A stretch of 64,000 nt of DNA from the NCBI GenBank assembly GCA_020350725.1, contig CP070719.1:722281-786280 (forward strand). The letters are read 5' to 3'. Within the stretch, counting starts at the first letter, position 1. The number at the start of each line of letters is the position of its first letter. Below the pieces are notes generated by a model. The model was not told the origin of the DNA. It made no database searches and worked only from the letters and a program-made list of their open reading frames with translations. The translations under genes and the position numbers were made by a program. The DNA is from a bacterium. Lineage in GTDB: Bacteria; BMS3Abin14. This document shows positions 37,853-45,346 of the stretch, piece by piece.

Positions 37853-38247
37853 AAAAACCAACGGGATTTCAATTTTAATACTCAATGGTTGAGAACCGGA
37901 ATTATTAACGGATACTTCGCCTCCGGAACTCACTCCTTCAACACAGGAAAGGTAGGTTAGATAACTGGGCTTTGAAGTTTATGCGACTTTTCCGTTCCCT
38001 GGGTTTAGGGTCAGAACTGATATTTTAACTGGGTAATTTGGGAACAGTACTCTATCGATCCACTGGGAGTTTTTTACGCATCTACAACCGGGGCTGATTT
38101 TCACATAAGCAAAAAAATCCATTAATATCAAATACTTGATCTTCTTTTTCGATCAAACGTATCTTTGGCACGGTAGGTGCTTTGAAGTAGACAACAAAAC
38201 TTCCGCCGGCCAAGCGGCCGGCGCAGAGATCAAAGGAGGTCTGTACC
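37853..38247. other. AT-rich intergenic region with a probable sigma-54 promoter
   Basis: About 395 bp of lower GC than the neighbours and no protein-like ORF. It contains the inverted repeat TTGATC/GATCAA at 38140-38156, the -24/-12 element at 38166-38181 and a GC hairpin (GCCGGCC, GGCCGGC) at about 38206-38223 before the next ribosome binding site. Confidence 0.6.
38166..38181 (+). promoter_or_regulatory. Probable sigma-54 (-24/-12) promoter
   Basis: TGGCACGGTAGGTGCT keeps the invariant GG and GC exactly 12 bp apart and matches TGGCACG-N4-TTGCT with one mismatch. It is 67 bp before the start of the His/Gly-rich protein gene. An upstream activator would be needed, and the dyad at 38140-38156 may be its site. 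Confidence 0.65.
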
Positions 38248-38670
38248 ATGAGTAAAAGAGGAACTCTGATCACGGCAGTGAGTCTCACGATCGTCCTGGC
38301 CGGCTACGGCCTCGTCCAGGCCCACGGGGGATGGAGCGACCGCGATTACGCCCGCGGTTGGGGCCACATGGGTGGCTATGGCGGCCACATGATGGATTAC
38401 GGTCACATGGGCTATGGGAGCAGAAACTATGACTACGAACCCTGCTGGACCGACTCGAGTGAGGCCAAAAGGGCGGATATCAACAAGGAAACCGCCGAGG
38501 AGATGATCACCCGTTACTTGAGCCGGACCAATCCCAGGTTGGAGGTCGGCAAGGTCACCGGAACCGATGACGGGTTTGAGGTCCAGGTGGTCACGAAAAA
38601 GGGCCAGGCAATCGTTGACAAATTCCTGGTTGAGAAGGACACCGGCAGAGTCTACCGGCTCTACGAATAA
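38248..38670 (+). CDS. Periplasmic His/Gly/Met-rich protein with PepSY-like C-terminus
   Basis: 140 residues. The signal peptide (ITAVSLTIVLAGYGLVQA) is followed by a segment (27-66) dominated by Gly, His, Met and Tyr (GHMGGYGGHMMDYGHMGYG), likely to bind soft metals. The C-terminal 65 residues (ETAEEMITRYL, LEVGKVTGTDDGFEVQVV, VYRLYE) look like a PepSY-type domain. The ATG has AAAGGAGG at a spacing of 8. It is first of the set 38248-41831, behind the sigma-54-like promoter. Copper or silver buffering in the periplasm is inferred. Confidence 0.82.
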   Translation: MSKRGTLITAVSLTIVLAGYGLVQAHGGWSDRDYARGWGHMGGYGGHMMDYGHMGYGSRNYDYEPCWTDSSEAKRADINKETAEEMITRYLSRTNPRLEVGKVTGTDDGFEVQVVTKKGQAIVDKFLVEKDTGRVYRLYE

Positions 38671-38677
38671 CCATGGT

Positions 38678-38710
38678 GAACGGGAAGGGAATGTGCTTCC
38701 CTTCCCGTTC
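38678..38710 (+). terminator. Strong hairpin after the His/Gly-rich gene
   Basis: A perfect 14-bp stem (GAACGGGAAGGGAA with TTCCCTTCCCGTTC) around TGTGC begins 7 bp after the stop. No clear T-run follows, so it may be a partial terminator or an mRNA-stabilising structure. Confidence 0.65.
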
Positions 38711-38756
38711 TTGCGCTTGGCAGATCATAACCGGTGAAGACAAGGGGAAATTGGAG

Positions 38757-39317
38757 ATGAGGACGGACAGTCCAGTGATCAGATCCGTGCTGTGGGGGTT
38801 TACCGCCGGCGGCACCCTGGCAGCCCTTTACTTCATCGTCCTGTCCCTTTCCAACTCCCTCCAGCACGCCCTTGAGGAACTGCGGGCCCTTTGGTTCTGG
38901 CTCCTTCCCCTGATCACAGGTTTCGGGGTCCAGGCAGGTCTGTATTTCTTTATCAGGGGAACGATAAAGCAAAGAGCGGAAAGGTCTGCCACCGCCTCGG
39001 TGGTAGCTTCAGGCGGCACCTCCACAGCGGCCATGGTGGCCTGCTGCATGCACCACGTGACAGACATCCTGCCCATTTTCGGGACGTCAGCGGCAGCTCT
39101 GTTTCTGGCGCGATACCAGACCGTTTTTCTGGCTTTGGGCGTGGCGTCCAACGTGGTGGGAATTATCATGATGCTGCGGATCATTCAGCAAAAAGGGCTT
39201 TACGGAGAAAACAATCGGATCCTCGTCCAGATCATGAGGCTTGATATGGGAAAGGTTTTTTTCGTTGCTGTCCTGGCCGGAACGGCATTCATCGGATCGA
39301 TCGTTTCCTTGGCATGA
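38757..39317 (+). CDS. Integral membrane protein with CCMHH motif
   Basis: 186 residues, about five transmembrane segments. The middle helix region holds MVACCMHHVTDILPIFGTSAA, where adjacent Cys and His pairs sit in a membrane segment and could be a metal site or path. VFFVAVLAGTAFIGSIV ends it. The ATG at 38757 has AGGGGA at a spacing of 9. It lies inside a periplasmic metal-related set. Similar proteins with the CC-HH pattern occur near copper genes, but I know no characterised member. Confidence 0.72.
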   Translation: MRTDSPVIRSVLWGFTAGGTLAALYFIVLSLSNSLQHALEELRALWFWLLPLITGFGVQAGLYFFIRGTIKQRAERSATASVVASGGTSTAAMVACCMHHVTDILPIFGTSAAALFLARYQTVFLALGVASNVVGIIMMLRIIQQKGLYGENNRILVQIMRLDMGKVFFVAVLAGTAFIGSIVSLA

Positions 39318-39371
39318 GGCAAAGCGGATTTTTATACCTTTCAGGTCCCGGTCGATTCAAAGGAGAATATT

Positions 39372-39890
39372 GTGAGGACTGTATATTTCTATCTGATCGC
39401 ATTTGTAGGAATCGCAGGCATCCTTGGCGGCATTCCCGCCTTCGCCGGAATGGGCGGAGGCGGGGGTCCAGGTGGAGGGGCCAGCGGAGGAATGGGCGGA
39501 GATTCCGGAATGGAGACCAGCCCCATGCCCCGGGGTACCGGTCAGGGGATGAGAGGTCCGGTAGACATCGACTCCATGCCCAGCATATCCACTGGCGGCA
39601 TGAACAGCGGCAACGCCACCATCGAGATGAAACCCTACAGGTTCAGCGATGGCAGACTGGAGTTGAAGTACTACGCGAATACACACACCGTGAGCCTGGG
39701 AAAATACGATCTCATGGAACTGACCACCCTGGAAGTCGACGGCAATATCTACAGACCGTTAAGCATCGCCCGGATGAGGGGACACCATGCCGGGGGCAGG
39801 ATCGTCTTCGAGGTGCCCGAGATGCCCAGGCAGTTTCGGGTGATTATACGCGGCGTCCCCAGCGTGGAGGAACGGATCTACGAATGGTAG
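39372..39890 (+). CDS. Secreted Gly/Met-rich protein of unknown function
   Basis: 172 residues from a GTG with AGGAGA at a spacing of about 6. The signal peptide (YFYLIAFVGIAGILGGIPAFA) precedes a Gly/Met-rich part (24-75) and a C-terminal beta domain (about 80-172) with METTTLEVDG-like strands and a closing FRVIIRGVPSVEERIYEW. The Met and Gly content recalls periplasmic copper proteins, but no motif is decisive. It lies between the CCMHH membrane protein and the DUF1573 lipoprotein on the same strand. Confidence 0.72.
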   Translation: MRTVYFYLIAFVGIAGILGGIPAFAGMGGGGGPGGGASGGMGGDSGMETSPMPRGTGQGMRGPVDIDSMPSISTGGMNSGNATIEMKPYRFSDGRLELKYYANTHTVSLGKYDLMELTTLEVDGNIYRPLSIARMRGHHAGGRIVFEVPEMPRQFRVIIRGVPSVEERIYEW

Positions 39891-39956
39891 GAGATCCGGA
39901 AGAATCATTATAGGGATGTTCCGCTTTAAAAGCGGACAGTAACAGAAAGGTCGGTC

Positions 39957-40967
39957 ATGGTTAAAATGTCCACTGGTCTGATTCTTTCTCTCCTGGCTGT
40001 CCTCCTTGCTGTCGTACTGGCGGCATGCACCAGAGGGAGCAGCCCGGAAACCAACAATCCGCCATCCGCCGAGCAGGCAAAAGCGAAACCCCAAGGCAGG
40101 ATCGGGACTGACGACGCCCTCGAGGTCGAACTGGGGTCGGTCAACATCAAGGGGGGCCATATAAAGCGGACCTTCACCCTGAGAAATGTAGGGGAGGGAG
40201 CCCTCACCCTCCGGGGAGCGTTCACGTCCTGTGCGTGCACCGTCGCATCGATAATACTTTCAGACCCTCCCGTTTCCGAAAAATTCGGAATGAAACTGCC
40301 GAGGAACTGGAGCCAGGTGGTCAAACCCGGCCAAAGCTTCGAAATCGAGGTTGATTTTGATCCCCTGTACCACGGCGAAACCGACACCGGTCCCTTCACC
40401 AGAACCGTTTACCTCATCACGGATGCGCCCTCGGACGACCACCTTTCGACCAATCTTCCGATCATCCAAAACGGGACCGTGACAACGATCCTTCTGAAAG
40501 GAACGACTCTTTCGGAGGGTGAATTCAGGACTGCGAGGGCCGACTCCCTTTACCGGGAAATCAGCGGCGATTTCAGATATACGAAGACGGAATACGACCT
40601 GGGTAAGGTCAAACAGAGCCAGGGCATCGTCAAACAAGAGTTCCCCTTCCTCTATGCCGGTGAGATGCCGATTACTGTTAAGGGCACTCCCACCAGCTGC
40701 GGTTGCACAAGGGCCTATGTCACCAACAAGGACCTGAGGCCGGGAGATGAGGGGGTCCTCGTGGTGGAGTTCGACCCTAATTTTCACGAGGAGCCGGAGG
40801 GTAAATTTTTCAAGACGATCTCCCTTCTCACCGATCCGCCTCTGCGTGAACGGTCCGAGGTGAGGATCTGGGCCGAGATCGACCTCGATCTGGGACCGAA
40901 TGCCTACAAGTATGTGGGCCACAAGGACGAAGACGAGGAGCATGATGACGACGGGGAGACCAATTGA
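39957..40967 (+). CDS. Lipoprotein with two DUF1573 domains
   Basis: 336 residues. The lipobox is VVLAACTRG after a hydrophobic signal. Two Ig-like DUF1573 domains follow, each with a two-Cys loop: FTSCACTVAS in the first and PTSCGCTRAY in the second. Typical FTLRNVGEGALTLRG strands are present. It ends with an acidic His-containing tail (HKDEDEEHDDD). It is a periplasmic lipoprotein, and the paired Cys loops may bind a metal or undergo thiol chemistry. lgt, the enzyme needed to lipidate it, begins 3 bp downstream, so they are cotranscribed. Confidence 0.9.
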   Translation: MVKMSTGLILSLLAVLLAVVLAACTRGSSPETNNPPSAEQAKAKPQGRIGTDDALEVELGSVNIKGGHIKRTFTLRNVGEGALTLRGAFTSCACTVASIILSDPPVSEKFGMKLPRNWSQVVKPGQSFEIEVDFDPLYHGETDTGPFTRTVYLITDAPSDDHLSTNLPIIQNGTVTTILLKGTTLSEGEFRTARADSLYREISGDFRYTKTEYDLGKVKQSQGIVKQEFPFLYAGEMPITVKGTPTSCGCTRAYVTNKDLRPGDEGVLVVEFDPNFHEEPEGKFFKTISLLTDPPLRERSEVRIWAEIDLDLGPNAYKYVGHKDEDEEHDDDGETN

Positions 40968-40970
40968 CAG

Positions 40971-41831
40971 ATGTACCCTGAACTGCTTCACCTCGGACCG
41001 TTCGTCATCCACACCTACGGTTTCTTCTTCGCTCTGGCAATACTGGCCGGAATAACATTGGCCGAACATCTTCACCGAAGGGATGGCGGGCAGCCGGGGA
41101 CCTTCGCTGATCTGGGCCTTATAGTTATCATCGGAGTGCTGATCGGCGCCAGGACCCTCTTTATTATCGTCAACTGGAAGTATTTCCTGGACAATCCAGC
41201 CGAGATCCCCATGATCTGGCGGGGTGGACTGGTGTTCTACGGAGGGTTGATCGGTGGAGCATTGGCATTCATAGCCGCCGTTCGGCTCAAGGGATTGCAG
41301 CTCTGGCGATCCGTCGACACATTGGCGCCCGCCCTGGCTCTTGGCCACGCTATCGGCCGTTTGGGATGTTTCTTCGCCGGCTCGTGTTACGGCAAGCCAA
41401 CGGATCTGCCCTGGGCCGTCACCTACACCGATCCCAGGTCACTGGCCGGTGACATGCTCGACGTTCCGGTCCACCCGACCCAGCTTTACTCCTCAGCAGC
41501 TCTCCTGGTCCTGACCGTTGTACTTATGAAAGTAAGATCCCGAAAGGTCTTCGACGGCCAGGTCGCCGCTCTTTACGGCCTTCTCTACGGGACATGGCGA
41601 TTCTTTATCGAGTTCCTGCGGGGAGACCCGCGGGGAGCTGTGACCGTATTTGACCTGACCCTTTCCACCAGCCAGATCGTCAGTCTGTTCCTGGTGCCTT
41701 TGTCGGTGGCCGGCTTTCTGGTATTGAGGAGAAAGGGTTTGGGTATTCCGGGGAAAAAGGTCCCCATTGGACAGGAATCGGCAGTCAACCTTCCCTCAGT
41801 CCAAAGTCCAAAACCCAAAGCCCAAAATTGA
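40971..41831 (+). CDS. lgt: Prolipoprotein diacylglyceryl transferase
   Basis: 286 residues with seven transmembrane segments. HTYGFFFALAILAG and the Lgt signature GRLGCFFAGSCYGKPTDLPW are present, as is RGGLVFYGGLIG with the catalytic-region residues. The enzyme moves diacylglycerol from phosphatidylglycerol to the lipobox Cys of prolipoproteins. The C-terminal residues SVQSPKPKAQN are encoded by a 7-bp array (41808-41841), so the natural end of the protein was probably earlier. It is followed by a bidirectional terminator. Confidence 0.96.
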   Translation: MYPELLHLGPFVIHTYGFFFALAILAGITLAEHLHRRDGGQPGTFADLGLIVIIGVLIGARTLFIIVNWKYFLDNPAEIPMIWRGGLVFYGGLIGGALAFIAAVRLKGLQLWRSVDTLAPALALGHAIGRLGCFFAGSCYGKPTDLPWAVTYTDPRSLAGDMLDVPVHPTQLYSSAALLVLTVVLMKVRSRKVFDGQVAALYGLLYGTWRFFIEFLRGDPRGAVTVFDLTLSTSQIVSLFLVPLSVAGFLVLRRKGLGIPGKKVPIGQESAVNLPSVQSPKPKAQN

Positions 41832-41841
41832 AAATTCAAGA
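41808..41841. repeat. 7-bp array forming the end of lgt
   Basis: AGTCCAA, AACCCAA, AGCCCAA, AATTGAA units follow one another and cross the lgt stop codon. The units match those upstream of imuB and in the copA linker. Confidence 0.8.
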
Positions 41842-41856
41842 CCAGCGATAAAAAAA

Positions 41857-41884
41857 CGGTCCCGGGTGAATCCGGGACCGCCTT
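41857..41884. terminator. Bidirectional terminator between lgt and the small Cys-Cys gene
   Basis: A perfect 9-bp stem (CGGTCCCGG with CCGGGACCG) with loop GTGAAT, followed by CCTTTAA on the plus strand and TTTTTT on the minus strand. Confidence 0.92.
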
Positions 41885-41915
41885 TAACGTTGATTTAGGT
41901 ATTCCTCGAAGTCTC

Positions 41916-42089
41916 TCAGTGCTGCGAGGAATCTTTCTCCTGATCCAGTTTAGGGACCACGGGGGGATTGCAGCAGTCCACCGGTTTCTTCGGGTTGCTT
42001 GCCACCGAATCCTCCTTCAACTCCTCGAAGATCCTCTTGACACTGGAGTTTATCCTTTTCCAGAAGCTGTTCTCTTTTCTCGCTTCCAT
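41916..42089 (-). CDS. 57-residue protein with Cys-Cys motif
   Basis: A short gene with an ATG at 42089 and GGGAGAAGG upstream. The N-terminal half is basic and helical (NSFWKRINSSVKRIFEELKE); the second half holds KKPVDCCNPPVVPKLD. Adjacent Cys with prolines suggest a metal or disulfide function. It is closed by the strong minus-strand terminator at 41857-41884, which supports that it is transcribed. No family is known to me. Confidence 0.65.
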   Translation of the reverse strand: MEARKENSFWKRINSSVKRIFEELKEDSVASNPKKPVDCCNPPVVPKLDQEKDSSQH

Positions 42090-42150
42090 GGTTCCTTCTC
42101 CCTTTCTACAATCTCAGTGTATCCTGACTGTCCCCGCCGAGGCAAATTCT

Positions 42151-42438
42151 CTAGGGCCTCTGGGGCCTGAAAAGGAGGTTGGTTTTGTTTTTTCCTTTCC
42201 CGGAGGTTCTGCCTAATACCGTTTCGGGCCGCATGGATGGAAAGGGCATGACGAAGGTTGACAGGACAAGGGCACACAGGAGGATCAGGCAGTCGATCAG
42301 GCCACCCGGTATATCCCCCCTGTGGTGAACCAGAAAGGCGATCCCGGCCAGTACCGCCATCATGGTCGGGAGAAAGGTCATCCCTGTTAAGCGTCCCCTG
42401 TCCACAGTAATCTGCCTCCTGCCATGCGCCTTAATCAT
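42151..42438 (-). CDS. Small membrane protein coupled to the CcmH-like gene
   Basis: 95 residues, two transmembrane segments (LPTMMAVLAGIAFLV and LIDCLILLCALVLSTFVM) and a basic tail. Its ATG overlaps the stop of the upstream CcmH-like gene by 8 bp, so translation is probably coupled. There is no Shine-Dalgarno of its own. Function unknown; a joint role with the CcmH-like protein is inferred from the overlap. Confidence 0.65.
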   Translation of the reverse strand: MIKAHGRRQITVDRGRLTGMTFLPTMMAVLAGIAFLVHHRGDIPGGLIDCLILLCALVLSTFVMPFPSMRPETVLGRTSGKGKNKTNLLFRPQRP

Positions 42439-42991
42439 GGAGATAATCGTCCAGCAGATCGTCATCATCCCCATCGCGGAACCCGGAATCCCTTCCCTTT
42501 TTCCTCTCCGGGCCTGACGACCCCTTCCTCGCCCGGGTTTCCGGGGGTCGTCCTTTCCCGGAAGACCTGCCCCGTCCCGAAGGCTGGGGCGCGGACCGTG
42601 CGTACCTGAACATCATCATCCCCGCCAGTGACAGTCCGAAAACGACGAGGACGATTCCCACCGTCTGCTTGCTCAGTCCGCCCCTGCCTCCGATGGATCT
42701 GGCCGGAGGCGCGGCGGCGGCGTTGGCCACCAGCACGGACGCTCCAAATCGATCGATGAACTCGCTGATGATCTGATCCTCCGACATGCCCCTGTTGACC
42801 ATGTCCTCGAGATCCGCTCGGTAGCCGTCCGACTGAGGACATTCGCACTCGGACAGTGTCTCGTCACAGGTACCGCAGGCGCACATGAAGTTCAGGGCGA
42901 CCTTGAAGGGGGAGAGGGCAAAGGTCAGGCTGGGCAGCAGAAGCACCAGGACGAAAACAACGGGAATTGCAGAAAGGTGAAGCCTTCCCAT
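42431..42991 (-). CDS. Second, divergent CcmH-like thiol protein
   Basis: 186 residues from the ATG at 42991 (AAGGAG at a spacing of 8). A signal helix precedes NFMCACGTCDETLSECEC with Cys 37, 39, 42, 49 and 51, nearly the same spacing as in the ccm-operon protein at 24412. A helical stretch (YRADLEDMVNRGMSEDQII) like the CcmH domain, a membrane helix (VGIVLVVFGLSLAGMMMF) and a basic/acidic tail follow. It is not next to other ccm genes but to lgt and DUF1573. It may serve a special cytochrome or thiol partner. Similarity is from motif spacing, not alignment. Confidence 0.72.
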   Translation of the reverse strand: MGRLHLSAIPVVFVLVLLLPSLTFALSPFKVALNFMCACGTCDETLSECECPQSDGYRADLEDMVNRGMSEDQIISEFIDRFGASVLVANAAAAPPARSIGGRGGLSKQTVGIVLVVFGLSLAGMMMFRYARSAPQPSGRGRSSGKGRPPETRARKGSSGPERKKGRDSGFRDGDDDDLLDDYLHD

Positions 42992-43041
42992 CTGAGGGTC
43001 TCCTTCCCCCTCCCAAAACTGTATTTTCGGCTCCAAACGGA

Positions 43042-43068
43042 AAAGGACCTTCCGGGGGAAGGTCCTTT
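43042..43068. other. Perfect hairpin upstream of the CcmH-like gene
   Basis: A 12-bp stem (AAAGGACCTTCC with GGAAGGTCCTTT) around GGG, in the leader of the minus-strand gene. It could be an attenuator or the terminator of a lost gene. Confidence 0.5.
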
Positions 43069-43204
43069 CTCAAGTCAAATAGTAGTTATTTAAACAGCCC
43101 CTGTCAAGGCATACACGCATTTTATTGATAGGCCAATCAAACCCTCTGATGTCCAACCTCTCCTCTCTCGCTTATCATTCCCCTTTCCCAGCCCATACCA
43201 ACTC

Positions 43205-43233
43205 TTGACTTACGCAAAACTTACGCCTATATT
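43205..43233 (+). promoter_or_regulatory. lexA promoter with an 11-bp-period direct repeat, candidate LexA operator
   Basis: TTGACT (43205-43210) and TATATT (43228-43233) are 17 bp apart. CTTACGC occurs at 43209 and 43220. The direct-repeat layout (7 bp, 4-bp spacer) matches the architecture of alphaproteobacterial LexA boxes, although the bases differ. Confidence 0.6.
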
Positions 43234-43242
43234 ATTCTAAAA

Positions 43243-43329
43243 AGGATTCAGTAGTCAACATTCAGAATTCAGGAGAACCTTTCTTTTGCTCCTTCAACTG
43301 AATACTGATTACAGAATACTGACTACTCT
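43243..43329. repeat. Inverted pair of 7-bp arrays between the lexA promoter and start
   Basis: Left array: GATTCAG, TAGTCAA, CATTCAG, AATTCAG. The right array has CTGAATA, CTGATTA type units, the reverse complement. The pair lies in the lexA leader and would fold into a stem in the mRNA. Confidence 0.85.
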
Positions 43330-43339
43330 GGAGGTCCTT

Positions 43340-43942
43340 ATGTCCCCCCTCACCCCCAAGCAGAAACGGATCCTTGATTTCATCCGGGAGCACATCGAGA
43401 CGGAGGATTACGCCCCCTCACAGCAGGAGATCGCCGACGCCTTCGGCTTCTCGTCCCTGGGCACGGTGCAGAACTACCTGATCCGCCTGGAGCGGGAGGG
43501 CCACCTGACGCGGTCATGGAACGCCCGCCGTGGAATCAGCGTCCCACCACCCGGCTCCTCCCACTTCGAACTCCCCCTGGCCGGGACCGTGGCCGCGGGA
43601 AAACCCATCGAGGCGGTGGAGGTCTCCGACACCATCGAGGTGCCGCCCTCCATGGCCGGCTCCGGAGACAACTTCGTCCTGCGCGTAAAGGGGGATTCCA
43701 TGATCGAGGACGGGATCCTCGACGGGGACTATGTCGTCGTCCGCAAACAGGAGACCGCCGACAGCGGCCAGACGGTGGTGGTCCTCGTCGACAACGAGGC
43801 CACGGTCAAGCGACTGGTGAGGAAGGACCATCTCGTCGAGTTGCATCCGGCCAATCCGGCCATGGTCCCTATCGTTCTCGAGGAGGGGGCGGAGCTCAGG
43901 ATCGTGGGAGTGGTCGTCGGGGTGATCCGATACTGCGGATAG
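43340..43942 (+). CDS. lexA: LexA SOS repressor
   Basis: 200 residues from the ATG at 43340 (GGAGG upstream). A winged helix-turn-helix domain (1-68) starts PLTPKQKRILDFI. The cleavage site is A86-G87 in VAAGKP. The peptidase catalytic residues are S120 (KGDSMIEDG) and K157 (ATVKRLV). RecA-stimulated self-cleavage would relieve repression of its own operon. The following imuB and dnaE2 make this a classical mutasome cassette. An 11-bp-period direct repeat in the promoter is the likely operator. Confidence 0.96.
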   Translation: MSPLTPKQKRILDFIREHIETEDYAPSQQEIADAFGFSSLGTVQNYLIRLEREGHLTRSWNARRGISVPPPGSSHFELPLAGTVAAGKPIEAVEVSDTIEVPPSMAGSGDNFVLRVKGDSMIEDGILDGDYVVVRKQETADSGQTVVVLVDNEATVKRLVRKDHLVELHPANPAMVPIVLEEGAELRIVGVVVGVIRYCG

Positions 43943-43945
43943 GCG

Positions 43946-44073
43946 AATCCAAAGTCAAAAATCCAAAGTCCAAAATAAACCTCAACCAGATGCTTTCATT
44001 GACACAGTGTGCCTATTCCGATTCCGGGAGCTTCATAAATTTTGGATCTTGGACCTTGGATTTTGGATTTATT
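43946..44073. repeat. Inverted pair of 7-bp arrays between lexA and imuB
   Basis: Left array (43946-43980): AATCCAA, AGTCAAA, AATCCAA. The right array (44040-44073): TTTTGGA, TCTTGGA, CCTTGGA, the reverse complement type. The spacer is about 60 bp. Confidence 0.85.
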
Positions 44074-44078
44074 AAACA

Positions 44079-45281
44079 ATGGACCGCGACATCCTGCACG
44101 TCTGCATTCCCCACTTCCCCATCGCCCTGGCACGGGTGGTGGACCACTCCCTCAGGGAGCGGCCGGTGGCCTTGGCCCCAGGCCATTCCGGCCGGTCCAT
44201 CATCCAGTGCGTCTCGCCCGAAGCGGAATCCGACGGTGTCCTCGAGGGCATGCCCGTCTTCCGCGCCCTCCGGTATTGTCCCTCCCTCATCCTTCTGCCT
44301 CCGGATCCCCGCCTCGAGGCGAAGGGGAACCGGGCCCTTTTGGACCTGTCATGGCACTACACGCCCCTGTGGGAGCCCTCGACGCCCGGTCGGTTCTTTC
44401 TCGACCTCACCGGGAGCAGTCGGCTCCTCGGTCCCGGACGGGACGCCGCCGCCCGCCTCGACCGGGAGATCGCCGACAGGCTGTCCCTCAGGGGTTCCGT
44501 GGGGGTGGCCGGCAACAAGATGATATCCCGCATCGCCTCCGGCTGCCTGCATCACCCCGGCGTCTGCGACGTCCTGCGCGGCAGTGAAGCATCCTTCATC
44601 GCCCCCCTTCCCGTCTCGGTACTGCCCGGCATCGGGCTGGTCAGGGAGAGAACCCTGCTGACTGACCTGAACCTCCATCGCGTCGAGGAGCTCGCCGCCC
44701 TGACCGTCTCCCAGCTGGGCCTCCTCTTCGGCCCGTTTTCCCGTCTCATCCATCAGCGGGCCCTGGGAATAGACCCTTCGCCGGTTCAGCCCCCTGAAAG
44801 GACCCGGGACATCACGGAGGAATCCTTCCTGGCCAGGGAGGACAACAGCGATGAGGTTCTCTCGGCGGAACTGTGCCGCCTGGCGGAGGGGTGCGGCATG
44901 CGTCTGAGGGGTCTCCGAAAAGCGGCGGGCAGGCTGACTCTCACCATACATTACTCCGACGGCATGTCGGCCCGTCGTTCCGCCGACCTCTCACCTCCGG
45001 CGTGGAGGGACCAGGATCTGATCACGCACCTTTCCGATCTCTTCTCGAAGACCTGCACGCGGAGGGTCAGGGTCAAGGGCCTGCGCCTCTCCTGCCGGAA
45101 CCTGGCGGACGCGGACCGCCAGCTCGACCTCTTTGCACCGGCCGATCGGCGGTCCCTCCGACGGGACGCCCTTCAGGAGGCACTGGACGGGATCCGCGAG
45201 AAATACGACAGGGACGCGATCAGATGGGGAACCGCCCTCCCGGTCGGCGGCCCGGATCAGAAAGGGGAAAGGTTAAAGTGA
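44079..45281 (+). CDS. imuB: ImuB-type Y-family polymerase homologue lacking catalytic acids
   Basis: 400 residues with the UmuC/DinB fold (VSPEAESDGVLEGMPV, GVAGNKMISRIAS). The first catalytic Asp is replaced (LHVCIP around residue 8) and the SxDE motif is missing (STPGRFFLDLTG, 101-112). A beta-clamp motif RQLDLF lies at 347-352. These losses are typical of ImuB, a non-catalytic partner that recruits DnaE2 during damage-induced mutagenesis. No separate imuA is visible. The C-terminal KGERLK is encoded by 7-bp array DNA. It lies between lexA and dnaE2 and is expected to be LexA controlled. Confidence 0.9.
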   Translation: MDRDILHVCIPHFPIALARVVDHSLRERPVALAPGHSGRSIIQCVSPEAESDGVLEGMPVFRALRYCPSLILLPPDPRLEAKGNRALLDLSWHYTPLWEPSTPGRFFLDLTGSSRLLGPGRDAAARLDREIADRLSLRGSVGVAGNKMISRIASGCLHHPGVCDVLRGSEASFIAPLPVSVLPGIGLVRERTLLTDLNLHRVEELAALTVSQLGLLFGPFSRLIHQRALGIDPSPVQPPERTRDITEESFLAREDNSDEVLSAELCRLAEGCGMRLRGLRKAAGRLTLTIHYSDGMSARRSADLSPPAWRDQDLITHLSDLFSKTCTRRVRVKGLRLSCRNLADADRQLDLFAPADRRSLRRDALQEALDGIREKYDRDAIRWGTALPVGGPDQKGERLK

Positions 45282-45342
45282 AAAAGGAACCGCATGCTCT
45301 TTTTCTTCTTTCCACCTTCCACTTTTCACTTTCCACTTGATA
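45261..45342. repeat. Inverted pair of 7-bp arrays between imuB and dnaE2
   Basis: The left array covers the end of imuB (AAGGGGA, AAGGTTA, AAGTGAA). The right array (45308-45342) has TTTCCAC, CTTCCAC, TTTTCAC and ends at the dnaE2 start. Confidence 0.8.
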
Positions 45343-45346
45343 TCCC

